Shown here: positions 43,094 to 50,504 of the stretch, one piece after another
How positions within the stretch are numbered: position 1 is the stretch's first letter
Layout of the letters: each line of letters starts with the position of its first letter
Assembly (NCBI RefSeq): GCF_018310535.1
Contig: NZ_CP074102.1
Span: forward strand, 2,356,001-2,420,000
Direction: 5' to 3'
Source: Streptomyces mirabilis
GTDB taxonomy: Bacteria > Actinomycetota > Actinomycetes > Streptomycetales > Streptomycetaceae
Length of the DNA stretch: 64,000 nt
The notes under the pieces: model-generated
Databases searched by the model: none
Told to the model about the DNA's origin: nothing
Seen by the model: the letters and a program-made list of their open reading frames with translations, nothing else
Translations under genes and position numbers: made by a program

Positions 43094-44755
43094 ATGGTGA
43101 CGCGAGCTCCGCGGGTCCGCCGGACACGGAGAAGGACCCGTCGCACCGTCGGAGCCTGCGTGCTCGCCGCGGGGTGTGTCTTCACAAACTGCGTGCCGTC
43201 GGCCACGGCGAGTCCCCAAGGGGGCGCGTCCCGCCGGTGCGCGACGAAACCCTTCCCTCCATCGGAAAGCACTCCACCCCCGATCCTGTCGGGCAGCGAT
43301 GTGTGGAGTTTCGTCTCCGAACCGGGCCTTCACCCCATGCGGGTGACCGTGACTGCGAACAGACCGGGAACGGCTCACGGAGACATCTTTGTCGCCCCGT
43401 TCAGCGCGGACCAGATGGTCGGCCAGACGGGGGCACTGGTCAACGACGACTCGGGTGATCCGGTCTGGTTCCGCCCACTGCCTTCCGCGAACCTCCAGAA
43501 CGCCGACTTCAAGGTCCAGACCTATTACGACGGCCGCCGGGACCGGGGACAACCGGTGCTGACCTGGTGGCAGGGGACTCTCGCCCTTCCCCCGGCATAT
43601 ACGAACCTGCCGGCCGGTGCGCCGGAACCGGGCGGGTGCTACTACATCTACGACTCCCACTACCGCCTGCTCAAAACGGTCTTCGCGCATCACGGCTACT
43701 ACCCGGACGAGCACGAATTCACCCTGACCCGCAGGGGCACCGCGCTGTTCATCGCCTCCAAACCGGTGCCCATGGATCTCACCCCCTATGGGGGTCCGAA
43801 GAACGGAGCCATCGAGAACAGCGAGGTCCAGGAGGTCGACCTCGCCACGGGGAGACTCCTCTACTCATGGAACGCGCTGGACCATATCGACCCGGCCGAT
43901 TCCGAGGAGGCAGCCTCCAGCGCATCGTCGTCCGGCGGAGTGTGGGACGCCTTTCACATCAACTCCGTCGACGAGGGCCCTGACGGCCGGCTGCTGATCT
44001 CGGCCCGGAACATGTGGGCGATCTACGACGTCACCAAGAAGTCCGGGAAGGTCCGCTATCAGATCGGGGGAAAGAAAAGCGACTTCACCTTCGGTCCGAA
44101 CGCGGACTTCTACTGGCAGCACGACGCCCGATTCCGGCCAGGAAACCGGATCAGCATGTTCGACGACGGCTGCTGCGACCTTCCCGACGGCGCCCCCGAA
44201 CAGCGTTCGCACGGCCTGATCCTCAGCCTTGATTTCCGCAGCCACAAGGCGACGGCGGTCAAGACCTACTACCACCGGCCGCCGCTGGAGTCACCGACCC
44301 AGGGAAACACCCAGGCCCTCTCCAACGGCAACGAATTCATCGGGTGGGGCCAGAGCCCGTACTACTCGGAGTACGCGGGTGCAGGGAACACCGAGGGCAA
44401 CGGTTCGAAGAACCTGCTCTACGACGCGAAACTGCCGGGCGCCGACATCTCCTACCGAGCCTTCCGCAACAAATGGATCGGCACGCCCTACTACCCACCG
44501 AGTGCGGCGGCACGGTCCCACGCCGGGCACAGCGTCGTCTACGCCTCCTGGAACGGCTCGACGCAGACCGCCGCATGGCAGGTACTCGCCGGATCCGACC
44601 CCAATTCCCTGTCGGTCGTCGTCAGACACGCCCCACGGTCCGGATTCGAGACCGCCGTCACCACGCCCGGACCAGGACCGTACTTCAAGGTCAGGGCGCT
44701 GGACGCGAAGGGCAGGGTCATCGGGGACTCCCGCGTGGTGAAACTCTCCGGCTGA
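43094..44755 (+). CDS. Secreted arylsulfotransferase (ASST)-like protein
   Basis: 553 residues. A basic Sec-type signal (GACVLAAGCVFTNCVPSATA) is followed by a beta-propeller ASST-like domain: GDPVWFRPLPSANLQNADFK, YYIYDSHYRLLKTVFAHHGY, EVQEVDLATGRLLYSWNALD and DAFHINSVDEGPDGRLLISA. The conserved His in FHINS and HDARF match the Arylsulfotran_2 family, which may transfer or bind sulfate esters or other aryl groups outside the cell. A near-perfect AAGGAGG lies six bases before ATG 43094. The gene is absent from the syntenic core I recall, so it is probably accessory. Confidence 0.85.
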   Translation: MVTRAPRVRRTRRRTRRTVGACVLAAGCVFTNCVPSATASPQGGASRRCATKPFPPSESTPPPILSGSDVWSFVSEPGLHPMRVTVTANRPGTAHGDIFVAPFSADQMVGQTGALVNDDSGDPVWFRPLPSANLQNADFKVQTYYDGRRDRGQPVLTWWQGTLALPPAYTNLPAGAPEPGGCYYIYDSHYRLLKTVFAHHGYYPDEHEFTLTRRGTALFIASKPVPMDLTPYGGPKNGAIENSEVQEVDLATGRLLYSWNALDHIDPADSEEAASSASSSGGVWDAFHINSVDEGPDGRLLISARNMWAIYDVTKKSGKVRYQIGGKKSDFTFGPNADFYWQHDARFRPGNRISMFDDGCCDLPDGAPEQRSHGLILSLDFRSHKATAVKTYYHRPPLESPTQGNTQALSNGNEFIGWGQSPYYSEYAGAGNTEGNGSKNLLYDAKLPGADISYRAFRNKWIGTPYYPPSAAARSHAGHSVVYASWNGSTQTAAWQVLAGSDPNSLSVVVRHAPRSGFETAVTTPGPGPYFKVRALDAKGRVIGDSRVVKLSG

Positions 44756-44846
44756 CCGGCGGCAGGGGGACCAGAGTGCTCCCTACCGCGACAGGTGTCC
44801 ACTACGTACGCCGGGTGAAGGGCGGCGCCGAGACGCGTTCGCGCTT

Positions 44847-45077
44847 TTGGATGGGCGGGAAATACGTCGCCCCTCGCGCAGCGGCATCCAGCTGGCTGAC
44901 GAGAACCTGGTCAACCGCCCGTATCGCTTCGTGACCGACGAGAACCTCCTGCGGCTCGACACCCTCCGCGCCAGTTGGGACCCCGACGGGCTGTTCGTGT
45001 CCTGGCTGGGTCGGCCCGAACTGCATACCGATGCCGCGGATACCGAGGAGAGCCCGGTAGCCGGCCCGAGGGAATGA
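44847..45077 (+). pseudogene. Remnant C-terminus of an FAD-linked oxidoreductase (BBE domain)
   Basis: Translated residues NLVNRPYRFVTDENLLRLDT and LRASWDPDGLFVSWLGRPEL fit the C-terminal berberine-bridge (BBE) segment, whose consensus is a YGxNxxRLxxVKxxYDPxxxF-like pattern. The FAD-binding portion and any plausible start are missing. The fragment sits between the ASST-like gene and the GH25 gene. The assignment rests on recalled pattern only. Confidence 0.45.
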
Positions 45078-45346
45078 TCAAAGCGGAGGTCAACGGTCTC
45101 GGGGCGGGCGAGTCGGAGGAGCCGCTCGGCGAGCACCCACGGCATCTCCCGCCGGCCAACGCGAGGTGCCGCCCCGGGCAGGGCTCGGACTTCTCGGCCC
45201 GGCGGACGACCGGGAGAAGGTTCCATGTCCGGGCCGGTGTTCGAGGGTGCGGTGGAGGAAGTGGGGGCATTTGAAAAGAAGTAGGCCCCTGCACGTATCA
45301 GGCAGAACGTACGTGTACATCCCCCCCACGCACGGAGGAGTCGCCC
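45078..45346. other. 269-base stretch before the GH25 gene
   Basis: No gene is supported. It holds a short minus-strand frame that does not match a family I can name. The end contains the GH25 ribosome site GGAGGA. Composition is coding-like, so it may be decayed coding DNA. Confidence 0.35.
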
Positions 45347-45904
45347 ATGCTGCGCGGCATCGACGTAAGCGCCTATCAGTCGTCCTCTTTCTCCACCGAC
45401 GGTCTCTCCTTCGTCTTCGTCAAGGCGACGGAGGGCCATACGTACGTCAATCCGAAACTCACCGCCCAGGTGAAGACAGCCCGGGACGCCGGGTGCGTGG
45501 TCGGGTTCTACCACTTCCTGTGGCCCGGCGACATCACCGCGCAGGCCGAGTACTTCGTCGGCAAGGCCCCCGAGAAGGCCGGAGACCTGCTCGCCGTCGA
45601 CTGGGAGGCCACCGGTGACGGCACGCACGCGAGCAACGCCGAGAAGGACCGTTTCATCCGGATGGTGAAGGAGCTTCGGCCGAACCACCGGGTCCTCCTC
45701 TACACCAACCGCAACTACTGGCTCACCGTCGACACCACCTCGTACGCCGGAGACGGCCTGTGGATCGCCGACTACGTGACCGCGGGCAAGCCCCGTATCA
45801 AGGCCTCGTGGCGATTCCACCAGTACACCGACGAGCCCCTGGACAGGGACGTCGCGAACTTCGGCAGCAAGGCCGCGCTGAAGGAGTGGGCGACGGGGGG
45901 CTGA
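45347..45904 (+). CDS. GH25-type lysozyme without signal peptide
   Basis: 185 residues. The GH25 fold is seen as LRGIDVSAYQSS at the N-terminus, FVFVKATEGHTYVNPKLTAQ, GCVVGFYHFLWPGD, and the catalytic pair in AVDWEATGDG near 84-89 (Asp and Glu). A muramidase of this family would cleave the glycan backbone of peptidoglycan. The catalytic domain starts at residue 3 and there is no signal peptide, as in phage endolysins or in enzymes released by lysis. GGAGGA precedes ATG 45347. Confidence 0.9.
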   Translation: MLRGIDVSAYQSSSFSTDGLSFVFVKATEGHTYVNPKLTAQVKTARDAGCVVGFYHFLWPGDITAQAEYFVGKAPEKAGDLLAVDWEATGDGTHASNAEKDRFIRMVKELRPNHRVLLYTNRNYWLTVDTTSYAGDGLWIADYVTAGKPRIKASWRFHQYTDEPLDRDVANFGSKAALKEWATGG

Positions 45905-46029
45905 CGGGCCGCCGGATCCGGCCCGGAAGCCGGGGTGGGAGAAGTCCGGCTGACCCATGAGTTCTCCTGACGCGTAGGCTCTGACCTGCGGCTCGGCGGA
46001 AGTCGCAGGAGAGAGGGGAGCTCTCGCAC

Positions 46030-46575
46030 ATGGGTGGGACGGTCACCACGGTCAGCAGTAACGGGACGTATTCCTTCACCAAGCCGAACCGGGAGAGCAT
46101 CACGCTGCTCGCCGGGCTCGGGGTGGAGGGTGATGTGCACGCGGGTACCACCGTGAAGCACCGGTTCCGGATGGCGAAGGACCCGTCGCAGGTGAATCTG
46201 CGTCAGGTGCACCTCATGCACGAGGAGCTGTTCGACGAGCTGCGCGAGAGCGGCTTCACCGTCGCTCCCGGGGAGCTCGGGGAGAACGTCACCACCCGGG
46301 GTGTCGATCTGCTGGGGCTGCCGGTGGGCACGCTGCTGCGTCTCGGGGACGCGGCCGTCGTGGAGATCACCGGCCTGCGCAATCCCTGCGCACAGATCGA
46401 CGACTTCCAGAAGGGGCTGCTCAAGCAGGTCGTCGGGAGGGACGAGGACGGCGGCGGAGTCGTCTACAAGTCGGGGGTCATGGGCGTCGTGCGGGAAGGC
46501 GGCGTGGTGCGGCCCGGGGACCCCGTCGAGGTCGAGTTGCCGGTCGGGCCGCACCTTCCGTTGCGGATCGTGTGA
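46030..46575 (+). CDS. MOSC domain-containing protein
   Basis: 181 residues. The MOSC domain is recognisable from VEGDVHAGTTVKHRFRM, LRQVHLMHEELFDELRESGF, PGELGENVTTRGVDLLGLPV and the cysteine in RNPCAQIDDFQKGLL. MOSC proteins bind molybdenum-cofactor sulfide or handle sulfur transfer, for example in hydroxylamine or S-oxide reduction. GAGGGGAG precedes ATG 46030. It is convergent with the F420/NADP gene, two bases apart. Confidence 0.9.
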   Translation: MGGTVTTVSSNGTYSFTKPNRESITLLAGLGVEGDVHAGTTVKHRFRMAKDPSQVNLRQVHLMHEELFDELRESGFTVAPGELGENVTTRGVDLLGLPVGTLLRLGDAAVVEITGLRNPCAQIDDFQKGLLKQVVGRDEDGGGVVYKSGVMGVVREGGVVRPGDPVEVELPVGPHLPLRIV

Positions 46576-46577
46576 CG

Positions 46578-47240
46578 TTACGCGCGGAAGTCCGCGGAGC
46601 GCTCCCGGGGCGCCTGGGCCAGCGCCTTGGTGACCTCGTCCACGCCCTCCTGAAGGCCGTAGACCGGGGTGCCGGGCTGCTGGCGCCAGGAGTCGTCGAG
46701 GCCGCCCGTGTCGACCGTGTCGAAGCCGAGTTCGTCGATGAGCTCACGTACGACCCGCTTGGCGGCCTCGTCGTCACCGGCCACCGGCAGCGCCAGTCGG
46801 TCGGGGGCGCCGGCCGGGCGGTGCCGGTCCAAAATGTCCTGGGCGTACGTGCCGTTGAACGCCTTGACGACGGTGTGGCCGATCTGCCGGGCCGTCCAGC
46901 CGCTCTCGGTCAGACCCTCGTCCTCGATCGCTGCGATCCTGCCGTCGCGCTGCTGGGGGTAGTAGTTGCCGGTGTCGATGACGGCGACGCCCTTCGCGGC
47001 TTGGTCAAAGAGCCCGTCCGGCAGGTTCGGAACCGCCTTCAGGGGAACCGTGACGACGACGACCTCGGCGCCGCGCGCCGCGTCCTCGACCTTGACGGGG
47101 GTCGCACCGGTCTCCTCGGCGAGCGCGGTGAGGGTCCCAGGACCGCGGGAGTTCGCGACGGAGACGTCGTGTCCGAGGGCGGTGAGCCGCCGGGTGAGGT
47201 TGCCGCCGATGTTGCCCGCGCCGATGATGCCGATCTTCAT
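46578..47240 (-). CDS. NADPH-dependent F420 reductase-like oxidoreductase
   Basis: 220 residues. A Rossmann fold with KIGIIGAGNIGGNLTRRLTA at the N-terminus. Family features include GHDVSVANSRGPGTLTALAE, VVVVTVPLKAVPNLPDGLF and VVKAFNGTYAQDILD. It belongs to the NpdG/YrdC-like group that reduces coenzyme F420 or acts on small carbonyl compounds with NADP. ATG 47240 is preferred (GGAAGGACC) over the longer open frame. Confidence 0.9.
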   Translation of the reverse strand: MKIGIIGAGNIGGNLTRRLTALGHDVSVANSRGPGTLTALAEETGATPVKVEDAARGAEVVVVTVPLKAVPNLPDGLFDQAAKGVAVIDTGNYYPQQRDGRIAAIEDEGLTESGWTARQIGHTVVKAFNGTYAQDILDRHRPAGAPDRLALPVAGDDEAAKRVVRELIDELGFDTVDTGGLDDSWRQQPGTPVYGLQEGVDEVTKALAQAPRERSADFRA

Positions 47241-47394
47241 GATGGACAGGTCCTTCCGGGATTGACGCCACTGGACTGACGGAGATCGGCAACCCCGGTG
47301 CACGCCCACCTATTCCGGGACGTACGGCGTTCGGGTGCCCGCCGTCCGCGCCGAGGCCCGGGGCGCCGTCGGGCCAGTACCGCGAGCAGGCCCC

Positions 47395-47787
47395 TCAGGG
47401 CCGCCGCAACAGGGCGAGCGTCTCCTCCAGCTCCCCTCGGAGCACCGTCCCCGCCGTCTCCGCGTCCCCGTCCGCGACGGCCCGTACCAGCGCCGCGTGG
47501 GCGTCGTCGCCCGTGTTGGGGTCGTGCTCCCGCATCCCCACCAGATCCAGCATCTCGATCAGGCCCTCCCGCAGCGCGGGCACGAACTCCCTGAAGAGGT
47601 CGGCGAGTACGGGGTTGTGGACGGCGGCGACCACGGCCGCGTGCAGCGCGATGTCGGCGTCGACGAAGGCCGCGTCGTCCCCGGCGGACGCGGCGCGGCG
47701 GCCGGCCAGCGCGGTGACGTCCTCCGGTGTGCGGCGGGCGGCGGCGAGTCGGGCCGCCTGCACCTCCACCAGCTGGGCCCTCGTCAT
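47395..47787 (-). pseudogene. GntR/FadR-family regulator remnant (FCD ligand domain only)
   Basis: The frame from ATG 47787 gives 130 residues: QLVEVQAARLAAARRTPEDV, then DADIALHAAVVAAVHNPVLA, FREFVPALREGLIEML and HAALVRAVADGDAETAGTVL. That is the FCD effector domain with its usual metal-ligand positions (Asp, His, His). The N-terminal winged-helix domain is missing. The break point at about 47780 coincides with the broken start of a Fic/Doc-like gene on the other strand. Confidence 0.7.
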
Positions 47788-48112
47788 CGCGGACCAGCTC
47801 TCCGACCCACCCGAGGTGGAGGACATCCCCGCCCTGGAGGCCGCGATCACCCGGCACGCGAGCAAGAACCGCGCCGACGCCGACAACGCCTGGAGAGCGG
47901 CCACGCTTGCAGCGACCGTGGTGCGGTCAAGGCCGTTCGCCTGCCGTAACGAGGAAGTGGCGGCCCTGTACGCGTACGCCTTCATGGTGCACGCCGGCGA
48001 ACCGCTCGCCGTCGAGGCCGGGCACCTCGCGGGCATGCTGGTGCGGGTTTCAATCACCGAGATCAGCATCGACATGCCGGCAGCCTTCCTGCGCACCGCG
48101 CGCACGGCATGA
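47768..48112 (+). pseudogene. Fic/Doc-like toxin-family protein, N-terminally truncated
   Basis: The open frame ALVIADQLSDPPEVEDIPAL, ITRHASKNRADADNAWRAA, VVRSRPFACRNEEVAALYAY resembles a Streptomyces Fic/Doc family toxin group, in which the canonical HPFxDGNxR is already degenerate. No start codon with a ribosome site precedes the homologous part; the frame simply extends into the FCD remnant. It ends at 48112, five bases before a strong hairpin. The partner antitoxin is not visible. Confidence 0.5.
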
Positions 48113-48116
48113 CGAA

Positions 48117-48148
48117 GGGGCGCCCGCCGGATGGTCGGCGGGCGCCCC
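48117..48148. terminator. Strong bidirectional hairpin
   Basis: GGGGCGCCCGCCG (48117-48129), loop GATGGT, CGGCGGGCGCCCC (48136-48148): a perfect 13-bp GC stem between convergent genes. It lacks a long T-run, as is usual for Streptomyces terminators. Confidence 0.85.
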
Positions 48149-48151
48149 TGT

Positions 48152-48191
48152 GCCCGGGTCACCTGTTCAGGGCCCGGGTCACTTGTTCAGG
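48152..48191. repeat. 20-bp tandem duplication spanning the EF-hand gene stop
   Basis: GCCCGGGTCACCTGTTCAGG (48152-48171) is followed by GCCCGGGTCACTTGTTCAGG (48172-48191), with one mismatch. The second copy includes the stop codon and last codons of the EF-hand gene; the first is outside. It looks like a replication-slippage duplication. Confidence 0.85.
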
Positions 48192-48391
48192 TGGGTCCAG
48201 AACTCGTCGAACGAGAGGACCTTGTCCCCGTTGAGGTCGCGGGTGGCGATGATGGCCTCCGCCACCGAGTCGGTGACGTTCCAGTCGCCGCCCTGGGCGA
48301 GGGCGCTCTTGAACTCGGCCGCGGTGATGAAACCGTCACCGTCCGTATCGATCCGCTCGAACTGCTTGCGTGCTTCCTCGATGTCCGCCAC
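48179..48391 (-). CDS. EF-hand calcium-binding protein
   Basis: 70 residues with two EF-hand loops: DTDGDGFITAAEF (about 15-27) and DLNGDKVLSFDEF (about 52-64). Both keep Asp/Asn at positions 1, 3 and 5 and Glu at 12. This is the calerythrin/CabD-like small calcium protein type known in Streptomyces, a cytosolic calcium buffer or sensor. Starts at GTG 48391 with AAGGGGCGG upstream. Confidence 0.93.
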   Translation of the reverse strand: MADIEEARKQFERIDTDGDGFITAAEFKSALAQGGDWNVTDSVAEAIIATRDLNGDKVLSFDEFWTHLNK

Positions 48392-48439
48392 CGATCCGCC
48401 CCTTCGTAGTGCATTACAGCTGTGTTGACGGAGGTCAGA

Positions 48440-48577
48440 TTAACGGTCCGCGCCGGCCCTCAGTGCGGCGACCACCCAGCCGAACTCCTCCCGGTGCGCG
48501 GACGGGGTCCCCGCGCCCTTCACCGTGGACACCAACTCCCGGTACCGGGCGAGCCGCTCATTGGACGCCGACTCCAT
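48440..48577 (-). other. Short minus-strand frame, possible gene remnant
   Basis: ATG 48577 to TGA 48440 encodes 45 residues (MESASNERLARYRELVSTV, then FGWVVAALRAGADR). The pattern looks like the end of a longer protein, but I do not recognise a family. Its start overlaps the start of the truncated GNAT fragment on the other strand, like the FCD/Doc junction nearby. It may be a real small gene or a remnant. Confidence 0.25.
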
Positions 48578-48740
48578 GCGGCACCGAGGGCTGGGCCGGG
48601 CCCTGGTGACGGCGGCCCGGCAGCTCGCCACGGAGCCGCTGTGGGCCCAGGTCGCGCCGGGGAACGCCCGCAGCATGCGGGCGTTCCAGGCAGCCGGTTA
48701 CCGTCCCGTGGGCTCGGAGGCGCTGCTCATCGCCGGGTAG
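48576..48740 (+). pseudogene. GNAT acetyltransferase C-terminal fragment
   Basis: MRHRGLGRALVTAARQLATE contains the acetyl-CoA-binding (Q/R)xxGxG/A-like motif of GNAT enzymes and is followed by VAPGNARSMRAFQAAGYRPV, the usual last strand and helix. The first two-thirds of a GNAT fold is missing and there is no ribosome site. It is a gene tail left by a deletion or rearrangement. Confidence 0.65.
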
Positions 48741-48752
48741 GCGCCAGTGCCA

Positions 48753-49223
48753 TTACTCGTAGTACGGGTTGCTCTCGCAGTCGCTCATGATCTCGGTCTT
48801 GGTCTTCTTGTCGACCGGGCAGACGCCGATGATGTACTGGCGCGCGATACCGCCGGGGAAGGCGACCTCGACCTGGTCGGCCCACTTGTGGGTGTCACCG
48901 ATGGTCTTGTTGACGTCTACGCCACCGGGCGCGTCGATGTAGTAGTTGAAGCCCGACTTGTACCAGGTCTTGTACAGGTCGTGGTCGTACATCGTCGACA
49001 CGTACGGCGAGGGCTGGTTGACCAGGACGTACTGCTCGATGTCGTACTGCCCGTCGATGACGTCCTTGGGATTGAAGCCCTGCTCGAAGACGGTGGCGGG
49101 GCCCCGGCTGTCGCTGCGGTACAGCGTGCCGCAGGTCTTGCGCCAGACCGGCTCGGGGGTGAAGCGCTAGACCTGCACACGGTGGTCGGCGGCGGCCCGA
49201 CGCCGCAGGCGAGTTGTGATCAC
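48753..49223 (-). pseudogene. Secreted mono-ADP-ribosyltransferase (Scabin/ScARP/pierisin type), broken
   Basis: The frame from 49166 to 48753 encodes a near-complete catalytic domain: TCGTLYRSDSRGPATVFEQG (NAD-binding Arg), VNQPSPYVSTMYDHDLYKTW (STS-like motif), YYIDAPGGVDVNKTIG and KWADQVEVAFPGGI with the Q-x-E pair (Gln, Glu) of DNA-targeting ADP-ribosyltransferases. A TAG stop at 49169-49167 precedes it. Further upstream in frame, GTG 49223 gives VITTRLRRRAAADHRVQV. From memory this matches the beginning of the S. coelicolor ScARP (SCO5461) signal peptide, but the hydrophobic core is missing. The gene thus has both a deletion in the signal peptide and a nonsense codon. No alternative start upstream of the key Arg exists. 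Confidence 0.7.
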
Positions 49224-49313
49224 GGGGAGCACGATCTCGGTTCTGCGGCGGCGGGCCGGGCATCTTCACCCGTACGGCGGCGTGTCACCGCCTTCGGGTC
49301 AGCCATGCCTGGA

Positions 49314-50504
49314 TCAGCGGAAGATACCGGTGTGGCCGAGCGAGTAGCGGCCCGGCTGGGGGTAGACGGCCAGTCCGTGGGGACCGCTGCCGACCGGGAT
49401 GCGCGCCAGTTGGGCGCCGGTGCGGGTGTCGATGGCGTACACCTCGGAGTTGTAGCGACCCGACAGCCACAGGACCTTGCCGTCGGCCGAGACGCCGCCC
49501 ATGTCGGGGCTGCCGCCGTGCGGCAGGCGCCACTTCTTGGTCAGCCTGTTCTGGGTGAAGTCGAAGACGGAGATGGTGCCCTCGCCCCGGTTGGAGATGT
49601 ACATCTCGCGCGAGTCGCGGCTGACGTACAGCCCGTGGCAGCCCTTGCCGGTCGGGAGGAAGGACGGCTTCGTGAACTTGTCCCCGTCGAGGATCCACAC
49701 GCCGTTGGTCACCATGTCGGCGATGTAGAACCGCTTGCCGTCGGGGGAGATCTTGACATCCTGCGGCATCGCGCCGCGGAAGGGCAGCTTCTCCTGGGCG
49801 ACCACCTTCATCCGCTCGGTGTCGACCTTCAGCAGCTCGCCGCTGAACTCGCAGGAGACGATGAAGTAGCGGCCGTCCAGGGAGAAGTCGGCGTGGTTGA
49901 CGCCGTAACAGGTGACCGGCTCGGTCTTCACGGTCTTCATGGTGTGCGCGTCGCGGAAGACCAGCTCGCGGTCGAGGGAGGCCATGACGATCGCGTACTT
50001 GCCGTTGGGCGTGAAGTACAGGTTGTACGGGTCGTGTACGTCGACGGTCTTGCCCGCCTTGCCGGTCCTCGGGTCGATGGGGGTGAGGGTGTTGCCCCGG
50101 TCGTTGTTGACCCAGAGCGTCTTCATGTCCCAGGAGGGGACGACGTGCTGGGGCTGGGTGCCGACCCGGATCGTCTCGATGACCTCGTACGTCTTCGGGT
50201 CGATCACGGAGACCGTGTTGGAGTTGGTGTTGGGGACGTACACGCGGGACGGGAAGTCCTTGACGACCGGCGAGAGCTTGTTCGGCCGGTCGGCGGCGTA
50301 GAGGTCCGTCGGGTCGAGCACGGGCGGCATGCCGGGCAGGCCGTCGACCTGCTTCGGCTGGGCCGGTTTGACGGCGGCCTGGGTGCCGACGGCCTCGTGC
50401 GCGGTGTTCTTGGACTCGCTGTCGCAGCCCGGAAGTACGGCGAGTGCGGCGAGTACCGCGCCCGCGAGCAGGGCGCGCTTCGTGAGGTTCCGGTTGCGGT
50501 GCAT
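49314..50504 (-). CDS. Beta-propeller lipoprotein (YncE/lactonase-like)
   Basis: 396 residues. A lipoprotein signal (LTKRALLAGAVLAALAVL) ends at LPGC. The mature protein is a seven-bladed propeller with repeated blades of the type RVYVPNTNSNTVSVIDPKTY, VNNDRGNTLTPIDPRTG and MYISNRGEGTISVFDFTQ. Such proteins bind or act on small molecules outside the membrane; the substrate is unknown. ATG 50504 overlaps the stop of the deacetylase gene by one base (TGATG), so both are translated together. Confidence 0.9.
   Translation of the reverse strand: MHRNRNLTKRALLAGAVLAALAVLPGCDSESKNTAHEAVGTQAAVKPAQPKQVDGLPGMPPVLDPTDLYAADRPNKLSPVVKDFPSRVYVPNTNSNTVSVIDPKTYEVIETIRVGTQPQHVVPSWDMKTLWVNNDRGNTLTPIDPRTGKAGKTVDVHDPYNLYFTPNGKYAIVMASLDRELVFRDAHTMKTVKTEPVTCYGVNHADFSLDGRYFIVSCEFSGELLKVDTERMKVVAQEKLPFRGAMPQDVKISPDGKRFYIADMVTNGVWILDGDKFTKPSFLPTGKGCHGLYVSRDSREMYISNRGEGTISVFDFTQNRLTKKWRLPHGGSPDMGGVSADGKVLWLSGRYNSEVYAIDTRTGAQLARIPVGSGPHGLAVYPQPGRYSLGHTGIFR

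Noticed and set aside
44783..45958. Minus-strand frame of 391 codons opposite the BBE remnant and GH25 gene
   Set aside because: It overlaps GH25 in antisense. Its middle part looks slightly protein-like (EMPWVLAERLLRLARPETVD) but I could not tie it to a family.
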